A stretch of 64,000 bases of DNA, from contig JAVHJL010000009.1 of the NCBI GenBank assembly GCA_036971715.1, positions 682,001 through 746,000 on the forward strand. Direction: 5' to 3'. The notes below the pieces were generated by a model, which did not search any database, was not told the origin of the DNA, and was given only the letters and a program-made list of their open reading frames with translations. A program made the translations under genes and the position numbers. This stretch comes from Arthrobotrys musiformis (Eukaryota; Ascomycota; Orbiliomycetes; Orbiliales; Orbiliaceae). How positions within the stretch are numbered: position 1 is the stretch's first letter; each line of letters starts with the position of its first letter. Below are positions 22,013 through 36,101 of this stretch, piece after piece.

Positions 22013-25000
22013 ATGGCTTCGACGCTTGCCTCGCAGCTGCAGTCCCTGCAGCAGAACCGTCCATCCACTCTCTCGTCGACCGTCGACCCGAAGGCTCTTC
22101 GAAAACTCCATTCCGTGTCTCTGCTGTTCACGCCGGAACATGCTGCTACTCAAGACTTCGATACCATCTATTCCATCTGTTATGAAGGATTTGAGGAGCT
22201 TTGCTCGCTTGATCGACGATTTGCGGTATTCGAACGATCCTTGTTCAGTGAGCAGAGTGTCACGGTTGATCGGGATGTATTGAGTAAAGCGGATAACGAG
22301 AAGCTTGATGAGAATGTCAAGGGGTTTTTGGGATTGTTAGGAGCATGGGCTTTGGTTAAGAGTGGGGTTAAGGCTTTGGAATGGCTGGTTAGGCGGTTCA
22401 GGTAGGCTTCCATTTATCTGGTTATGATGATGATTGAGGTATACTGACGGGATATTATAGAGTGCACCATCACAATAGCTCGTTATTGATCCTTACTTTC
22501 TTGCCGTATCACCAACATCCATTTTTCCTTCGGCTGTTATCGATCCTTCCGCAGCCTTTGCCAGATGCGTTTAAATTTTTGACTTCATACCGAAAATCGA
22601 TTGGCACCCCTATCCCACGTTCGGTTTTGATCCAGAGTCTTACAACTCGTCCAGTCGTCTTCGACGTCCTCGCCCAGCATGTTATTTCCACCATCAAGGC
22701 CGGTCATGGCCATGCTACTCTCGCCCGATTCTGGTCCGCATTGTCGGTTGAAACGCTGGGAGCCATGCTCGACCGAACGACTACAAAGTCTCGAACTGGT
22801 ATCACGGAAGATGACGTGGCGAGACAGCTGCTCCCCATTATCGCCGACTCATTACAGGCCGGCAAACGGATGTCAGAGTTCCAGATCGCGACTTACATGT
22901 TGTTGAGTTTGTTGGCTTCGCGGGTGGTGCTGGAAGATGGCGTTCTCTGTGCGACTATGGAGAGTGTAGCTGCCAGTTGGAGTACCGAAACCGTGGCGCC
23001 TGCGATTGCTGCTTTGTCGCTTTTGAGTCAGCAGAGGGAGGGGTTGGCGCCTGTTGCACCCGCTGGGGTCGCGGTGGCGTTTTTGAAGGTTGAGAATGTG
23101 GCGGATAAGCTGCTGGCTTTGGGTGAGAAGTATAGGGTTGATAAGTTGGCAGTTGGACTGTGCTTAGCGATCCTGGAGACTGAGAAGCTGTGGGGGTTCA
23201 AGTCTTGCTCGTTCGTTAAAGCGATCTTCGAGAAAGGGAGGGTCACGGAAGCTCAGAAGGAGGCTGTCATGCACGGTCTTATCGAAGCGGTTTTGAAAAC
23301 CAGCGGAGCTGAGGGGCCCCTGAAAGAGCTATTGGGTGGTTTCAAGGAAAATGAAGTGCTCGTCAAGGTATTGAAGGGTCGGGATGATGAGCTTGAAAGA
23401 CTGGAGTTGAGCTTGGGTATGGTTCTCGTTGAGGACCCACAGGGCGAGATGAAGGGTATCGAAGCTGCCCCAGAATCCAAATCCACAGATGAGGAGAAAT
23501 TGAAAGCCCAAGAGCCCAAGATCCAGGAGAAGTTCGATGCCACGATTTCGGCACTCCCCGAGACAACCAAGGAGGTCTCGCTCCTGCAGTCCGTCGGATC
23601 GACTCTCTATCCATTGCTTTGCCAGGCGCTTCTTGCTGCCGCTGCGAATAAAGAAAAACTGGTTCCGACACTCTTCTCGCACCCCGTTTTGGCACCATCT
23701 ACCCTCCGAGCGACATTTATCATTCGATTCTCCTTGGACGGTTTCCCCGTAGTTGCCAAGGAAGCTGCCTTGGAAGTTCTTAAGGAAGACATCAAAAACG
23801 CTGATGTCGCTGACTACCAAGCCCTTCTACCATATCTTATGGTCATCTTGCTTGATGCGTCCCAACGGGTGAGAAGAGCAGCGATTATTTGCATAGCAGC
23901 AATTTACGCCAAATATAAATCCGTTGACAAGAAGGCTCGGAAGTCAACGACGCCGGCGATATGGGCTGAGAAAGATATCTATGGACCTTCCAGTGAACAG
24001 GTTAAATGGATATCCTTTGAGGAGCTCTATAAGTTTGTGGATGCGATATCTTCATCAGGAGTTGAGGGGTGTATGCTCGATAGCGCTCAGATTATTAGAT
24101 CTTTTGCCGCGGCTGTCGGCTCTCTGAAGACTGCGATGAAGAAGAGCATTTTGGCGTATATCGCTAGTCATGTCTTGAACACTCCTCAATTGCATATCAA
24201 GACTGCATTCCTGTCTTTGATTAACGGAGTCTCTGGAAGCACTCGTACTGAGTTGCTTCTGCCTTTGTTCGTTTGGTGGAAGAAGGCCGTGGAGACTAAG
24301 GAGGTTTCTGGGGTTGCACCGGCGGATATCCAAAAATTCCAAGATCAACTTATCAACATTGTCGATGTGAAGGACTACGGAGATGGCGTTAACGCCTTGG
24401 TCGCCGTCATCAAATCTAGTTCCACCGATCCTGGAAAGAAAGAATTTGCTTCCAAGGCTTCTGCTAGGTTACAAAAACTGTGGAATGATGGCCTCCGAGC
24501 GGAAGTTAAGCCTACTTTGGCTATGTCATTGATCAAGTTGATTGTCGGAAACCGACAGCCGGATCTCCACGACATCGTTTCTTCAGAGGCTCTGCACGTT
24601 TTGAAGAGCGTCATGCTTACATCCGAAATTTACACCGCTTTTATTCATGAAGTTACACCTGACCATCCCGCCGACAACCTCCGCTCGAACGCCAGAAGAA
24701 AGAGATCATTCAGCCGAGACGTTGAGGCCCGGCTTCCACAGCACATGAAGGAGCTCACCATTGTACTCGAGCTCTTAGAAGGAGACTTGCCCGAGCGTTT
24801 CCCGGACCTGCTGCCATTGATGTTTACGGTTCTCGGAAGGGCACTGGAGTATGCGGAAGCAGCTCCAATGGGAGGCGATTACATGATACAAGTTCTTCTC
24901 AGCTGCCTTACCGCTATTGTTACCGGGTATAAACAGCAACATCCTGGCCAGGTGCTTGACACCAACAGCGTACGAGCCGATCTCATTGTTAATTGCATAC

Positions 25001-27544
25001 GGTCTACATCGAGCCCCCAACTTCAGAATAGCGCGCTCCTTCTCATCGCTGCTCTTGCGGATACCGCGCCAGATGTTGTTCTCCATAGCGTCATGCCGAT
25101 CTTTACGTTCATGGGAGCCAATGTCCTCCGTCAGGATGATGAGTACTCTGCCCATGTTATCGAACAGACTATCCATCGGGTTATTCCGCCTCTGTTGGAG
25201 TCCTTGAGACGAAGCCATGTGAAGGATCCTGAAGCTGGGGTCTCCGAGATCATGTCCAACTTTGTGGCGGCATTCCAGCATGTTCCTGCCCATCGACGAA
25301 TGAAGATGTATCTGTCGCTGAGTCAGAGTATGGGGACGAACGAGTATCTCTATGCCTTACTTTTGTTGCTCGGTGAGAAGTGTTACGAAGAGAAAGTGGC
25401 GGGGAGACATATGGCTGTTACGATCACAGAGTTTTGCGAGAACTTCTGTGCTGGATTCCCGGCTAGTGAGCAGATGGGGGCCTTTGTGAAATACTTGGAA
25501 GTTTGTGTGGATTTGGCGGGAGACTCGCCGAAGAAGCAGACTCTTCAGATCTTCAAGGAGAAGCAAATGAGTGAGGTGAAGAGAACTGAGGTTGTTACTG
25601 CACTCTTGGAGTTGCTGGGTGTGATCTTGGGATCGAGGAAGTTGAAGAATTTGGTGTCGAGCGCACAGAAGGGTGCCGGAGAGGAGGTTGTAGTCTTGAA
25701 GGGATGCTTTGTAGATGCTGTTAAGCAGTGTTTGCAGGCGGGTCAATGGGGAGGAAAGGTTGCTACTGGTGGGTTTCCCAATCGAATATATTAACTTAGA
25801 GAGAGGAAAAACTAACTATTGTGCAGCGGCGGAATCTTGCCTCAAGGCTCTTCTCGACTTACTTCCCATCCCACTTTTTGTCAATATCACGGGCGAGTTG
25901 GTCAAGGACGCAGGTTCACCTTATCGTACCGGTATCCTAGCAACCTTCAAGTCACGAATCACCTCGGAAACCAAGAAGGCATCTCAAGATGCTGCGTTGG
26001 ATTTCTTGCCTGAATTAGCCTCTCTTCTCCAGGACAGCTCTGCTCCTCTCAATCTCAGAGCGGAAGCCGTGTCTTGTGTCACTGTCATTACTGACAAATA
26101 CGGAAAGGAGAAGCAGGACGCTATCGCCAATCTCCTAGACACTATTACCGGTGAACAGGCATTTGGAAGCGACGACCAGGGATTACAAGTCCTTTCCATA
26201 ATCTGTTTGATCTCCATGACGAAATGTCTAGGCGGTAGGATCATTCCAGCTCTACCCCAGATTGCACCACCAGCTCTGGCGTTGCTCGAGAAGGAACTTG
26301 AACAAGAGACACCGATGTTCTTGGTTCATAATGCGGTTTGCCCGCTGCTCGAGGATCTCATCAAGACGATACCAAATTTCATGCAGAGTTATCTTGAGAG
26401 GATGCTTAAGGTTTCTTACCGGGCTGCTTTGAAAGAAGCCCAGCTGAACGAAGAGAGTGAGGATGAGGATATGGATGAAGATATCGCTGGGCATCTGGCT
26501 ACCGCTCCCACCGTCCGTGCCGAATTACTCTCTGCGGTGGCGAAGAAGATCCCCACCAAATCGTTGGTTAAGGCTGTGCTGGGTTCCTGGACCACCGCGA
26601 CAGAGTGTGGAGTTCCAGCGCTGAAACAGTTGTTCACGCTACTCGCCAAGGCGATAGAAAACTGTCCCAAACCGGATTTCGCACCCATCCAGGACATGCT
26701 CTTCAAGATCTTCCTCCTGGCGTTCGATATCCGTAATCTTGAATTACCCCTATCTGGCGAAGAAGGGGTCGGAGAAGTCGAGGAGTTGGTGTATAAAGCC
26801 ATGCTGCAGATGGTATTCAAACTCAACGATAAAGTCTTCCGACCCTTTTTCGGCAGGCTATTAAGATTTTCGAGCGAAGTCAGGGGAGACGAAGATGCGG
26901 AAGGAAAGAAGAACGGAAGATTACAGACGTTCTATGGATTTTTCAACATGTTCCTGGAAGGGTTGGGTTCTATCGTTACGAATTACTATTCTCACGTAAT
27001 GGATAACGCCATCGGATTCCTGGAGGGTGTGAAAACACTGAGCGAAGCGGAACAAGTCGGTGTCGAGAAGCTGTATTCGCTCGTTATCACATCCTTAACC
27101 AAGAGCTTTGCGAACGATCAAGATGAATTCTGGCAATCGCCCACGAATTTCGGAAGGATCCAGCCGGTCCTCATGGGGCAGTTGGAACTCGCGCGGGGTG
27201 GTGAAGAAGACGGGGAGGTTCTTCCGATATCGACGCTAGTCGTCCAAGCTATCGGAGAGCTATCGATGGCAGCACACACCGATGACCACGATAAGGTTAT
27301 CAATTCGGCTGTTCTGAAGGCCATGAGGAGCGATGATGCGGATGTTAGGCTCGTAGCGATCAAGATGATGGAGGAGCTTTACGAACGGCATAAAGAGGAA
27401 TGGATCGGGTTGTTGCCGGAGACCATGCCTGCTATCGCGGAGTTGATGGAAGACGATGTCGAGGAGGTTGAGAGGGAAGTGCAGAGGTTGATTGTTAAGA
27501 TTGAGGAGTATTATGGGGAGAAGTTGGAGACTTTGTTGACGTAG
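22013..27544 (+). CDS. UTP10: U3 snoRNP-associated HEAT protein UTP10
   Basis: Very large HEAT-repeat protein of the t-UTP/UtpA module of the SSU processome, required for 18S rRNA maturation and rDNA transcription in the nucleolus (human HEATR1). Three exons: 22013-22401, 22461-25768, 25827-27544, giving 1804 residues, the usual size for fungal Utp10. The start MASTLASQLQSLQ and the following DFDTIYSICYEGFEELCSLD are typical of Utp10 N-termini. The C-terminal part (RMLKVSYRAAL, ELPLSGEEGVGEVEELVYKA, KLNDKVFRPFFGRLLRF, GFFNMFLEGLGSIVTNYY) is the BP28 C-terminal domain. Both introns are 58-60 nt with good ends. Tail-to-tail with KAP104. Identity is firm. Confidence 0.95.
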
Positions 27545-28993
27545 TGAGGGATGTATGATAACCGGGGGGGTTTTATTTAATATATTGTAAGATTAGTATT
27601 TTGTATTTCTTCTGTCAAAAGGTATTAATTTACTCGATCGCAAGTCGTTTCTTTCGTGATGTAATCATATTGTAACGTTTGCCGCACTCGCTTTTGATGA
27701 TAAAAAAAAGAGGAAGCCTATACACATAACTAAAGATAGACGATATAATATATAAACCCAGCCGGAGCGACCACTGACCATGAATTCATCAAGTTCCAAA
27801 AAACCCTCCAATGAAATAATATTATATACAACGTGAATAACCTCCTCCCTCCTCTTTATAAAATATTCGTAAAAAATGCCACCTATAATAACAGCAATCA
27901 ATTGCACCCGTATATTATCGTAAACCAAATGCTGCTGAGATAACCCGTATATACCGCCCCCTCTCAGCTTAATTACCCCCTCTACTATCTCTTAAAAATT
28001 CTCTTAACATATTTTCTTTTCTCTTCGCGGAGGCTACGTGGTTTTATAGACGGTATTATATATCCCGCCTTTTTTTCTCTTTTGATAAAAAAGAATTCTT
28101 GATCCTCTGCTTTGCTTCCTCTTTCTGCGGCCGTAAAAGAATAGGAATGATAGCTTTCGTGAAAAAGAAGACAGATAAAAATAGAAAGAAAAAACGGTGA
28201 GGTATCCTTCAATCGGTTCAAATGAGGGGAGGGGGAGGGGGGTAGGGACCGAGGAGAAGGGAGAATAAAGAATAAGAGTAAATAATAAAAAAGAATAAGA
28301 AAAGGGAATCAAAGAAGGAGAAGGAAGAAAAAGAATAATAGGTCCTAGCTACATACATGAAAAGTTCGGTGGAAATGGAAACATAGTAATCGAGGGTTGC
28401 ATAAAAAAAAAACGAAAAAAAGGACCAGCGGTTGACGGTATCATGCGATTCAAGTTAATTTTTCCCCGTCTATCATAAAACTAAACAAAGAAAGAATAAT
28501 AATAAGTAAAAAAAGAACAAGCAGGTCATAACAGACAAAAAAGAAACATCAAGGGCGGGCAAAGGATGGAATGACCAGGAATAAAACATAAAAAGTAGAG
28601 TATCTTGCTGTTGCCGTATAAAAATCCCATTATTTTTTTCCCTCACATACGCACACCGATACAAAAAGTTTTTCCTCATCCAATTCGCTATGCCAGTTGA
28701 TATCTTTCTGTCTTTCTTCAGGACTTTTTATCGTACAACACGTTTAAGTATAAGGAAATAAAGGAATGGTCAAATAAAGAAATTGGGAGAATAGAAGGTG
28801 GGACCGAGGGAGGGGTGAAAGAAACCTCAAAATCGATGCCGTCAACATGGATCAGGCGTGCACTCGGTTTGGTGAAGTTGGAATCATAATGGCTAGATCA
28901 TTATTCGTAAGAAAAGGAATATTGGGCCGAACGGGAATTCTCGTTTGTTTCGTTGGCCCGAGGTATGGGGTGCGATTGCCCTACAGAAGTATC
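27545..28993. other. Convergent 3' region UTP10 / KAP104
   Basis: 1.45 kb, very A-rich on the plus strand with many homopolymer A runs and simple GA/AAG tracts around 28200-28420. No gene seen; open frames are low-complexity Lys/Phe-rich. Confidence 0.6.
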
Positions 28994-31900
28994 CTAAACC
29001 ACGTAGCTGGCACGAAGCTTCTCCTGGGTCTTGAGAGGTAGCTTGTTAAAGAAGTCGTGCCAGTCATGGATAATCTCCTTGTACCTGTCGATGACCTACA
29101 ACAATTTCGTTAGCGTTTTTCGTAGATTTTTTTTTGGGTGAATTGCTTAGTTCTTACACGTTGGAATAGCGAATGCAATTGCTTAGAGGCATTAACGTAT
29201 TTAGCAATGGATCCAAAGAGCACATCCACACAATCTTCGAGAGCCTGAGGGTTGGTGATAGTGATCATCGCGAGCCCACAGAAGGCGGTATCCTTCTCAT
29301 CTGTTTCTTGAACCCTCGCCAATGTATGAAGGAAAGGTTCTGCGAAAGTGGCAAGATGAGGGGCAAGCTCCTCGTGACATCCGAGGCCAAGTCGTCCAAG
29401 AGCAATCGCTGCATTTTCCGTGAGGCTAGCTGGAATGTCTGGAGTCTGGACGACCGCAAGGAGTCTGGTGAAGAGTCGGTCTACATATGGTGCCATTCCA
29501 TTCTCGTGTTGACGGGCCTTTTGCAGAGCGATCTCGCCGCAAGACCAACAGGCGTTGTTTATAACGCTGTAGGCGGTGTCGGGTTCTTCATCTCCGTCGA
29601 TTTTAGAGAGGTCGAGCTCCTCAATCAGAAGGCCCATGACTTGAGGAAGGACAGGGTCTAACTCGCTGAATACATAGATGGAGCAGTCTCCCAAAAGCGC
29701 ATACGCCGACTGCTTCACCTCGTTATTGGAATCGCTGAGGCAAAGCGTAAGCATTTGGAAGAAACTTGGCTTCGCGGCATGTACAAGAGCTAATGACTGC
29801 AGATGAAGGGCCTGGATAATAGCACTGAGAAGGTCGAGAGAAGTAATCAAGTAATCCTTGTTGGGCTCTTCCAGGTCAGGGTTTTGGAGATATTGGACTC
29901 CTTGCTCTAGGTTCCGATGGATAAGGTGAAGACAACGGAAGAAGATGTGCTGGGAGTAAGGTTGGAACTCTGGACCCATTGCTTGTGCGACGAAGCTAAG
30001 ACACTGTTGAAATGTTAGCGAAGGTGAACCAAACGACATGTAATGCAAACTGCCTCGTGGCAAGGGTATATTTACCTCGAGTAATGGGAATAGTTCTCGA
30101 TGGTCATCCTGGACCTTGTGATATCTATCTATCAGGGCGGGCATAAGCATATCCACTGCTGGTCGCTCTGCGATCGCATGACCGACATGCTCGGCTAGCG
30201 TCTGAATGCAATCGTAGAGGATGTACATATTTCGATCCTTGTACTTCCCAAAGGCTATCATGAAGACTCTGAGAATGGGTTCCAGATATGGCGCCAGCTC
30301 TTTTTGGGCTTGTTCTTCTAGGAAAGCAAAGGCTGAAGCTCCTGCTTCTTGAACACGCTTGTTCCTGTCCAGCATTTTCTTCAAAAGGCCATCCATCATT
30401 GGTACGAAGAACCTCTGGCGGATGACAGCATCTGTTGGCGAGGCAGCCCATTTCGAATATCGACCGAGAGTCCAGCAAGTTATTTGGCGAACCAGAGGTT
30501 CGGAGTCATTGAGGAGACCAATCAGGAATGGGATTAAATTAGGGAGATGTGGGGTGACAGTATCCCAGCAGCCATCAGCCACAGCACCTAGCGCCAGCAC
30601 GGCCGCTTCTCGGTACTGCCACTGGGAGTGTTCGAGATTTTTCTGTAGATAAGGAAGGATGATTTGGAAGATTGTATCGTGATAGACGTTGGCGAGAACA
30701 TCGAGAGCGGCAGCCGAGCACTTACGCAAATTCCACTTTTCTTCGGGGTTTCCACCCCCAAGGAATTCATCGTCTTCGATCTCGCCCTCGCTCAAATCGT
30801 CATCATCGTCTCCCATTTTGTTCTGATTAGCACGGTTCTCTGAACCCTCAGCTGGTGTCTCGCCATTGATGGTTCGGGCCTTGCTTTTAGCGAAAACTGG
30901 TTGGAGGTCTTCGGCTTTGTCCTCAACTTCTTCGTCATCGCCTTGACCACCAAGCGTTTCCATATCCTCCTCACTATAAACCATACTAGAGAGGAGAGTT
31001 GGGATGATCTTGGGCAGATAAGGGCCGATGTCATTCTGAAGAACGTCATGCTCTCCGATGGTAAGCCAAAATTCAGCGGCTTCCAAGGCTAGGTTTTCGT
31101 CGTCTCTGCGGTTCTGTTGAGCAACCATATAATCAATGATGCCACCGAGATTCGGTCTTATCTTATCCGGTCGAATATCGACTATCTGAACCAAGGAGCG
31201 ACAAACAGCCTTTCGGACGTCATCCGACGGATCTTGGGCGAGCTGGGTGAGCACGGACAGAAGGTTATCAATATTGTCGAGGATAGCCTGCGGCTTGCTA
31301 GGGATGAATATATTGATTGATGCCAGTGCAAGAGCTCTGATTTTGTCAGAACCACGGGATGCATACATGAGAAGTTTCGGGATTAGGAAGCTGAGAGGGC
31401 GTTCCCCGTTGTAATTGGTATCGAGGGCCTTTCTATCATCTTCGCAAATCTTGTGGAGACAGCTCATGGCGCCTTCCCGGGTCGCCATTGGAACCTCCGA
31501 TCCGTCAATGAAATTTATTAATGTAGCAAGAATATCAGGCCACTGCAGCAATCCAGCAGTTCGAAGGATTTCGGCGATGAGAGAACCAGTGAGGGATCTG
31601 ATCTGGTGAGTCTGATCCCTAAGACCTTGAATGGCTGACTGCTTGACATAGCCCTGGGCGTCCGGCGAAATATGACCCCAAGCCTCCTTCAGGTGGTTTT
31701 TAAGTAAAATGCCTCCAGCGGATCTGGCGCCGATATACTCCGATGGTTGGACATTTGGAGGCGGGGTGGGGTTGACGAGAATATAGCACAGATAATTGCA
31801 GATATCCGGTGACCTCTTGGCTTGTTGGAGCATCTATAAAAGACGAGGACAGGCCATTGGAGGCAATTTCCGTTAGATAAGAGTATCCATGATAGACAGA

Positions 31901-32093
31901 CAAACGTCGAAACACGACCCTCCAGCCAGTCTCCTTGTGGGATATTGGACAAGATTCAGATGATAATGATGATGGTTATAAATTTTTCTCGTACCTCTCC
32001 AGCTCTTGATCTTCTTTCTGCATCTGCCCCAAGAGTATCCACCAGATATCCAACAAGCTGCCGTAGCGGCTCTTCCTGTGGCTGCCACTGCAT
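28994..32093 (-). CDS. KAP104: Importin beta-2 / transportin (karyopherin-104)
   Basis: Nuclear import receptor for PY-NLS cargoes such as hnRNP-type RNA-binding proteins. Four exons on the minus strand: 32093-31995, 31833-30076, 30003-29158, 29095-28994, giving 934 residues (yeast Kap104 is 918). The N-terminus MQWQPQEEPLRQLVGYLVDT is family-typical. HEAT repeats run throughout, with the long acidic H8 loop (DDDDDLSEGEIEDDEF) that couples RanGTP binding to cargo release. Later blocks NNACWSCGEIALQ, NAAIALGRLG and AFCGLAMIT are highly conserved in transportins. The last exon (VIDRYKEIIHDWHDFF...) is tiny and would be missed by an ORF search. The intron 30075-30004 is 72 nt, in frame and free of stops; removing it joins PLLE to CLSFVAQAMG as in relatives. 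Confidence 0.95.
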
Positions 32094-32222
32094 GGTGAAA
32101 AGGAACGTATGACAATGCAACCGGGAGTAAGGGCGAGACAGAAGGCTTGATTGATGTTGAGGTTGTTCAAAGGGATTGTAGTAGTAGTATGTGAGCTTGA
32201 AATCCGTTTAGTGCTAAGCGGT

Positions 32223-32262
32223 GGAAGGAAGGAAGGAAGGAAGGAAGGAAGGAAGGAAGGAG
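32223..32262 (+). repeat. (GGAA)n microsatellite
   Basis: About ten GGAA units in the upstream region of KAP104 (CCTT on the KAP104 sense strand), about 130 bp before its start codon. Confidence 0.9.
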
Positions 32263-32605
32263 GTTCTTGTCTGGTCCTTTCCCTTAGATAAGATAAGCTG
32301 TAGCTCCAATATAAGCTGCAACCTCAAGTGATGGCAGTTGGTGGCTGTAACCTGCACGCCCTCTGCCTTCAAAGAGATGTATGCTGAGGACTGGGAGCAC
32401 AGCTGGGGGGAAACCCAGCCCACGGCGAAGGGAGGGGTAAAGAAGGAGCGGTAAGACGATGACGGATGATGGTGATAGATGATACTCAGCACCGACCGAC
32501 AGCAAGGGAGTAGAGAGAGAGCTGTGGAAGGGGGTCAGGAGGGTGATTGATATTGGTAGATGAGAGATGGGTAGGTGTATGTAAGAGGTATGGATGGATG
32601 TATGT

Positions 32606-32645
32606 GTGTGGGTAGTGTAGTGTGGTGTAGTGTGGTGTAGTCTGT
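32606..32645 (+). repeat. Tandem TGTAGTGTGG repeat
   Basis: A 10-bp unit, TGTAGTGTGG, is repeated in tandem about three times with small changes, in the KAP104 upstream region. Confidence 0.7.
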
Positions 32646-35600
32646 ACTGCAGGATTTGTTGTGGTATCTTCCTGCTCTCTGCCTGCCAGCCTTACTGACA
32701 AAAAGGCTCTCATACAAAAGGACTTATATAAGGAAACCAGTCCAGCCAAGCACGAGCCAGTTTGTTTGCTTCCTCTTTCTTTCTTTCTTTTTTTTTTTTT
32801 TTTTGGTTAGAATAGATTAATTTTCCTTTTTAATAAAAGGCACAGAAGGAAGCACAGAGTTTTTCAGGCAAAATTTTTTGTTTCGTCGCTGGCCGGAGGC
32901 AGAAGTCAGCAGCAGCAGAAGAGAGCAAACAAGGCATTCGGGGGAGGGGAAACCCGTTTTCTTGCCCCACTCTCCTCCTCGCCCGCCCAGGCTCTTCGAA
33001 ACTAATGCCACCACCACCGCAGATAACGTACTTAAACGACAGGACAAGAATAGCGATCGTCTGTGCCAGTTTAATTACTTAAGCTGCGCTAGCTGGATCT
33101 GGATAAAGTATCGAGCTGGTCCCTCATGCACACCGCATGCTGACCCGCTCGAGCTTAAATTTACCACAGTGGGGTCTGGGATATATGGACCGAGGATGCG
33201 ACGCTCTGATGCCAGTGCCTGCTGCTCCTTTGTTCTCTTTTACGTGGGTAAGCCGCGTCTGAGCATATGGCATGTGTGTATGTGTATGTATTTTGAGGCG
33301 TGAAACCGTGGAACCGTAAAGTGGACAGGTGATAATTGCTCCAGTATCAGAAATTTGCTGCCTTCTGCCACACCCCGGTCCCATGCAGCTTAGCGATCCT
33401 GACCACGGTTAAAACTGCTTCTGCGACTGCTTTCAAGCAGTCGGCTTTAGCGCCCTGGATCCAGACCCTCCAAATGATTTGTCGTGGACTGGACAAACAA
33501 ACACTATCGATGTTGAGTTCGAAACTACCTCCTGCAGGAACCCATACACAGGACAGGCGTTAGGATCAAATCCTTTCGCTGTAAAGCCTGTCGCCGGTCT
33601 CGAAGTTAGCCAACGGTACTACTCAATCATGCCGTAGAGCAAGGCTAGGTATATCAACAATGACCCAAGACTACAACAATAATCCACCTAAGCAAACTTC
33701 TGGGGTGGCTAGTAGGGTCATGATCAAAGGAATGACACCTCAAATTCCGGTCCATGGGGGGAAACCATCAAAGATCTTGAATCAGTGATGACTTCAATTA
33801 TGATTGAGCATGGTGGTATTCAGATCAGGATATCCAAAATCCAAAGCGCAGGTACCCGTTCGTCGGAACATGATATCTGAAAGGTCCGAGGCTATGACCC
33901 CTGCCCTTGTCTGGCCGCCTTTGATGGCAGTATGTGCCTAGATCAGGATCTAAAGGGAGGGTATTCCGGGGAACGGCTAGAGCTAGAACGACGTAGTTTA
34001 TCGATCACGAACCTAAGATTGCGAGCCAGAAAGAATCGGATTATTGGCGCCTTAGGCACGGTTTTTGCATACTGCTGCCGTCCGCATCCGGTCGATACAG
34101 GCAAAGTAGGATAGTTTATGGATGTCGGAACACCAAAAAGCCTTCTTTTACCGTTGGGATTAGATCAGGCCGCCCATGGAGATAATAGCCATAGGAAATA
34201 CGATCAAGAAGTCGGCTGGTACTTGCGGCCGGGCCATGTCGCTTTTTATGGGAGTCGACTAGGCACCTAGGTAGTCAGCTGGATGCTGCCCAGAGATGGC
34301 TAACAGTCCATATACGTACCGGTAAAGCCCGAACCGGGGAGCTCAAGCTCAAGCTCCTACTACGGTAGCTATCGACATCTTATCTCCATGCCGTCCAATG
34401 ATCAATCCGATAAACACAGTCGAGTCTCACAAAGCCCGCTCACCGCTGCATCTGCACAATCGTGTTGCATTCGTGAAGTCGTAGCTCCATACCGACTTAA
34501 ACTTGAGAGAGCTACCAAAGCCTCCATGTTGCATATCACTACTCCCTGGAGAGAATTCGAAAGAATCCCATAGAAAATAAGATATACCTGGGCCGTACTG
34601 CAGCATAGTGGCTGCATTCAATCTCGGTCTCAGCTAGGAGTTTAGCTAGCAGCATGGTAGAAGCGCTAACTGGGACCTGCTCAATGCGGTCAGAAGCATC
34701 GGACTTCATTTCGGACCAAGCAGCAAAATAGGACTTCTAAAGTATAATTCTGGTGCGTCGATAGCAAACTTGGGAGAATCTGACATGTGGTCGTATCTTC
34801 GGTGTAGTTGTTCAAATTTGGTGGTAGCGTATATATGGCATCCTTGAAAATCCAACCTCAGTTCGAATCGTTCGAAAGAGCCTCTTACGAAGTATTTATA
34901 AACTTGCTATGTACATCGAATTAGAAAAACACCAACTAGAGAGGCATGTTTTACCCCTGGCTGCCCAAAAATTCACTCGGATCGATATCGTATATATAAA
35001 TCTCGGATCCAAAATCATGAAAATATAGCGGTTTAACAGAGGCACACGTCTATAGGTTCTGGACCGTATACCAGCGAGTGTCTACGGGACTATCTACGCG
35101 AGTTCTAGAACACTAACATTTCGCCGTTTCGCTTTCGGCTACCACGGCAGAGGACACCTGCTTTTAACTAAAAACCATCCATCATTTTTTGTTTCGGGTG
35201 GTGGCTTTGTACAGTCATATTTCGCATTCATGCGCGCATCCGCAGTGTGGTGGTGGTTTCAACTGCGGGTACTTCTTAAGATCTTGCTACCATCTACCAT
35301 ACATCCACTCCCACTCGAGCATGCAGTTGGGGAAATGTCCTTCAGGATGGCAGGGTACCTGTCCTACCACGGCAGGTAGCGAAGGGTACATGCAGCTGCG
35401 CGAAACAGCGGCTTTATACTGGCTCGTGAATGATGCTACGAGGCACGCATTTTCCTCGGATTGCCATTGATCAAGTTGTATACCCGAGGCGAAGACTACC
35501 ATTCACCTTAGTCTGGGGGACGTTCACCTATTAGTCTGGCACCTATGCCTTGACATCCACCTCGATCAAGCTACACAGCAAAAGAAGTTGAAGGTGCTAC

Positions 35601-36064
35601 AACATTCCCCGTCTGCATCATGCCTAACGTACGTAGTGCCGTTCATGTAGCAGCAGCAGGGAAAGTCTGTATCACAACCACGAAAAACTTGAGTTGCCCG
35701 GCTCTTCTCGAGTTTGAGGGCTTGATAGTAAATATGAGCTAACAAGTAATTTTATAGTTTGACGGCCGCCTATTTCTAGGATATGACTGTAATGTCTGAC
35801 TTTATATCTAGGTGATATCAAATTTTATACATATACATTTGCAACCAATAAGGACTTCACTGGGGACATTGCGACTCAACATCGCAATCTCCCTGAGTAT
35901 CTTCCTATATTTCTATGAAATATCTATTACCTGCTAGGGTACAATATCAAAATAAAGTTTCTTTGCACACGATATAAACACACAGCATCTTGTCAGACCA
36001 TAACCCTTCCCACTTTTGCCACGTTTTGTTTCCCTCCGACTTTTGTTCACGGTACCGCTCCGGA

Positions 36065-36101
36065 ATTTTCCGGTTGGCTATTTTCCGGTTGGCTATTTTC
36101 C
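36065..36101 (+). repeat. 15-bp tandem repeat
   Basis: ATTTTCCGGTTGGCT occurs twice back to back (36065-36079, 36080-36094), followed by a third partial copy ATTTTCC. It lies in the gene-poor region. Confidence 0.85.

Noticed and set aside
32878..33303. 141-codon open frame in the KAP104 upstream region
   Set aside because: No domain, compositionally mixed, no splice partners or conserved look.
33560..33615. Short CKACRRSR-like stretch reminiscent of a Zn2Cys6 finger
   Set aside because: Only two Cys before an in-frame stop; no full Cys6 motif.
35189..35502. Overlapping open frames on both strands (93 and 71 codons)
   Set aside because: No signal peptide, domain or splice context; judged chance frames.
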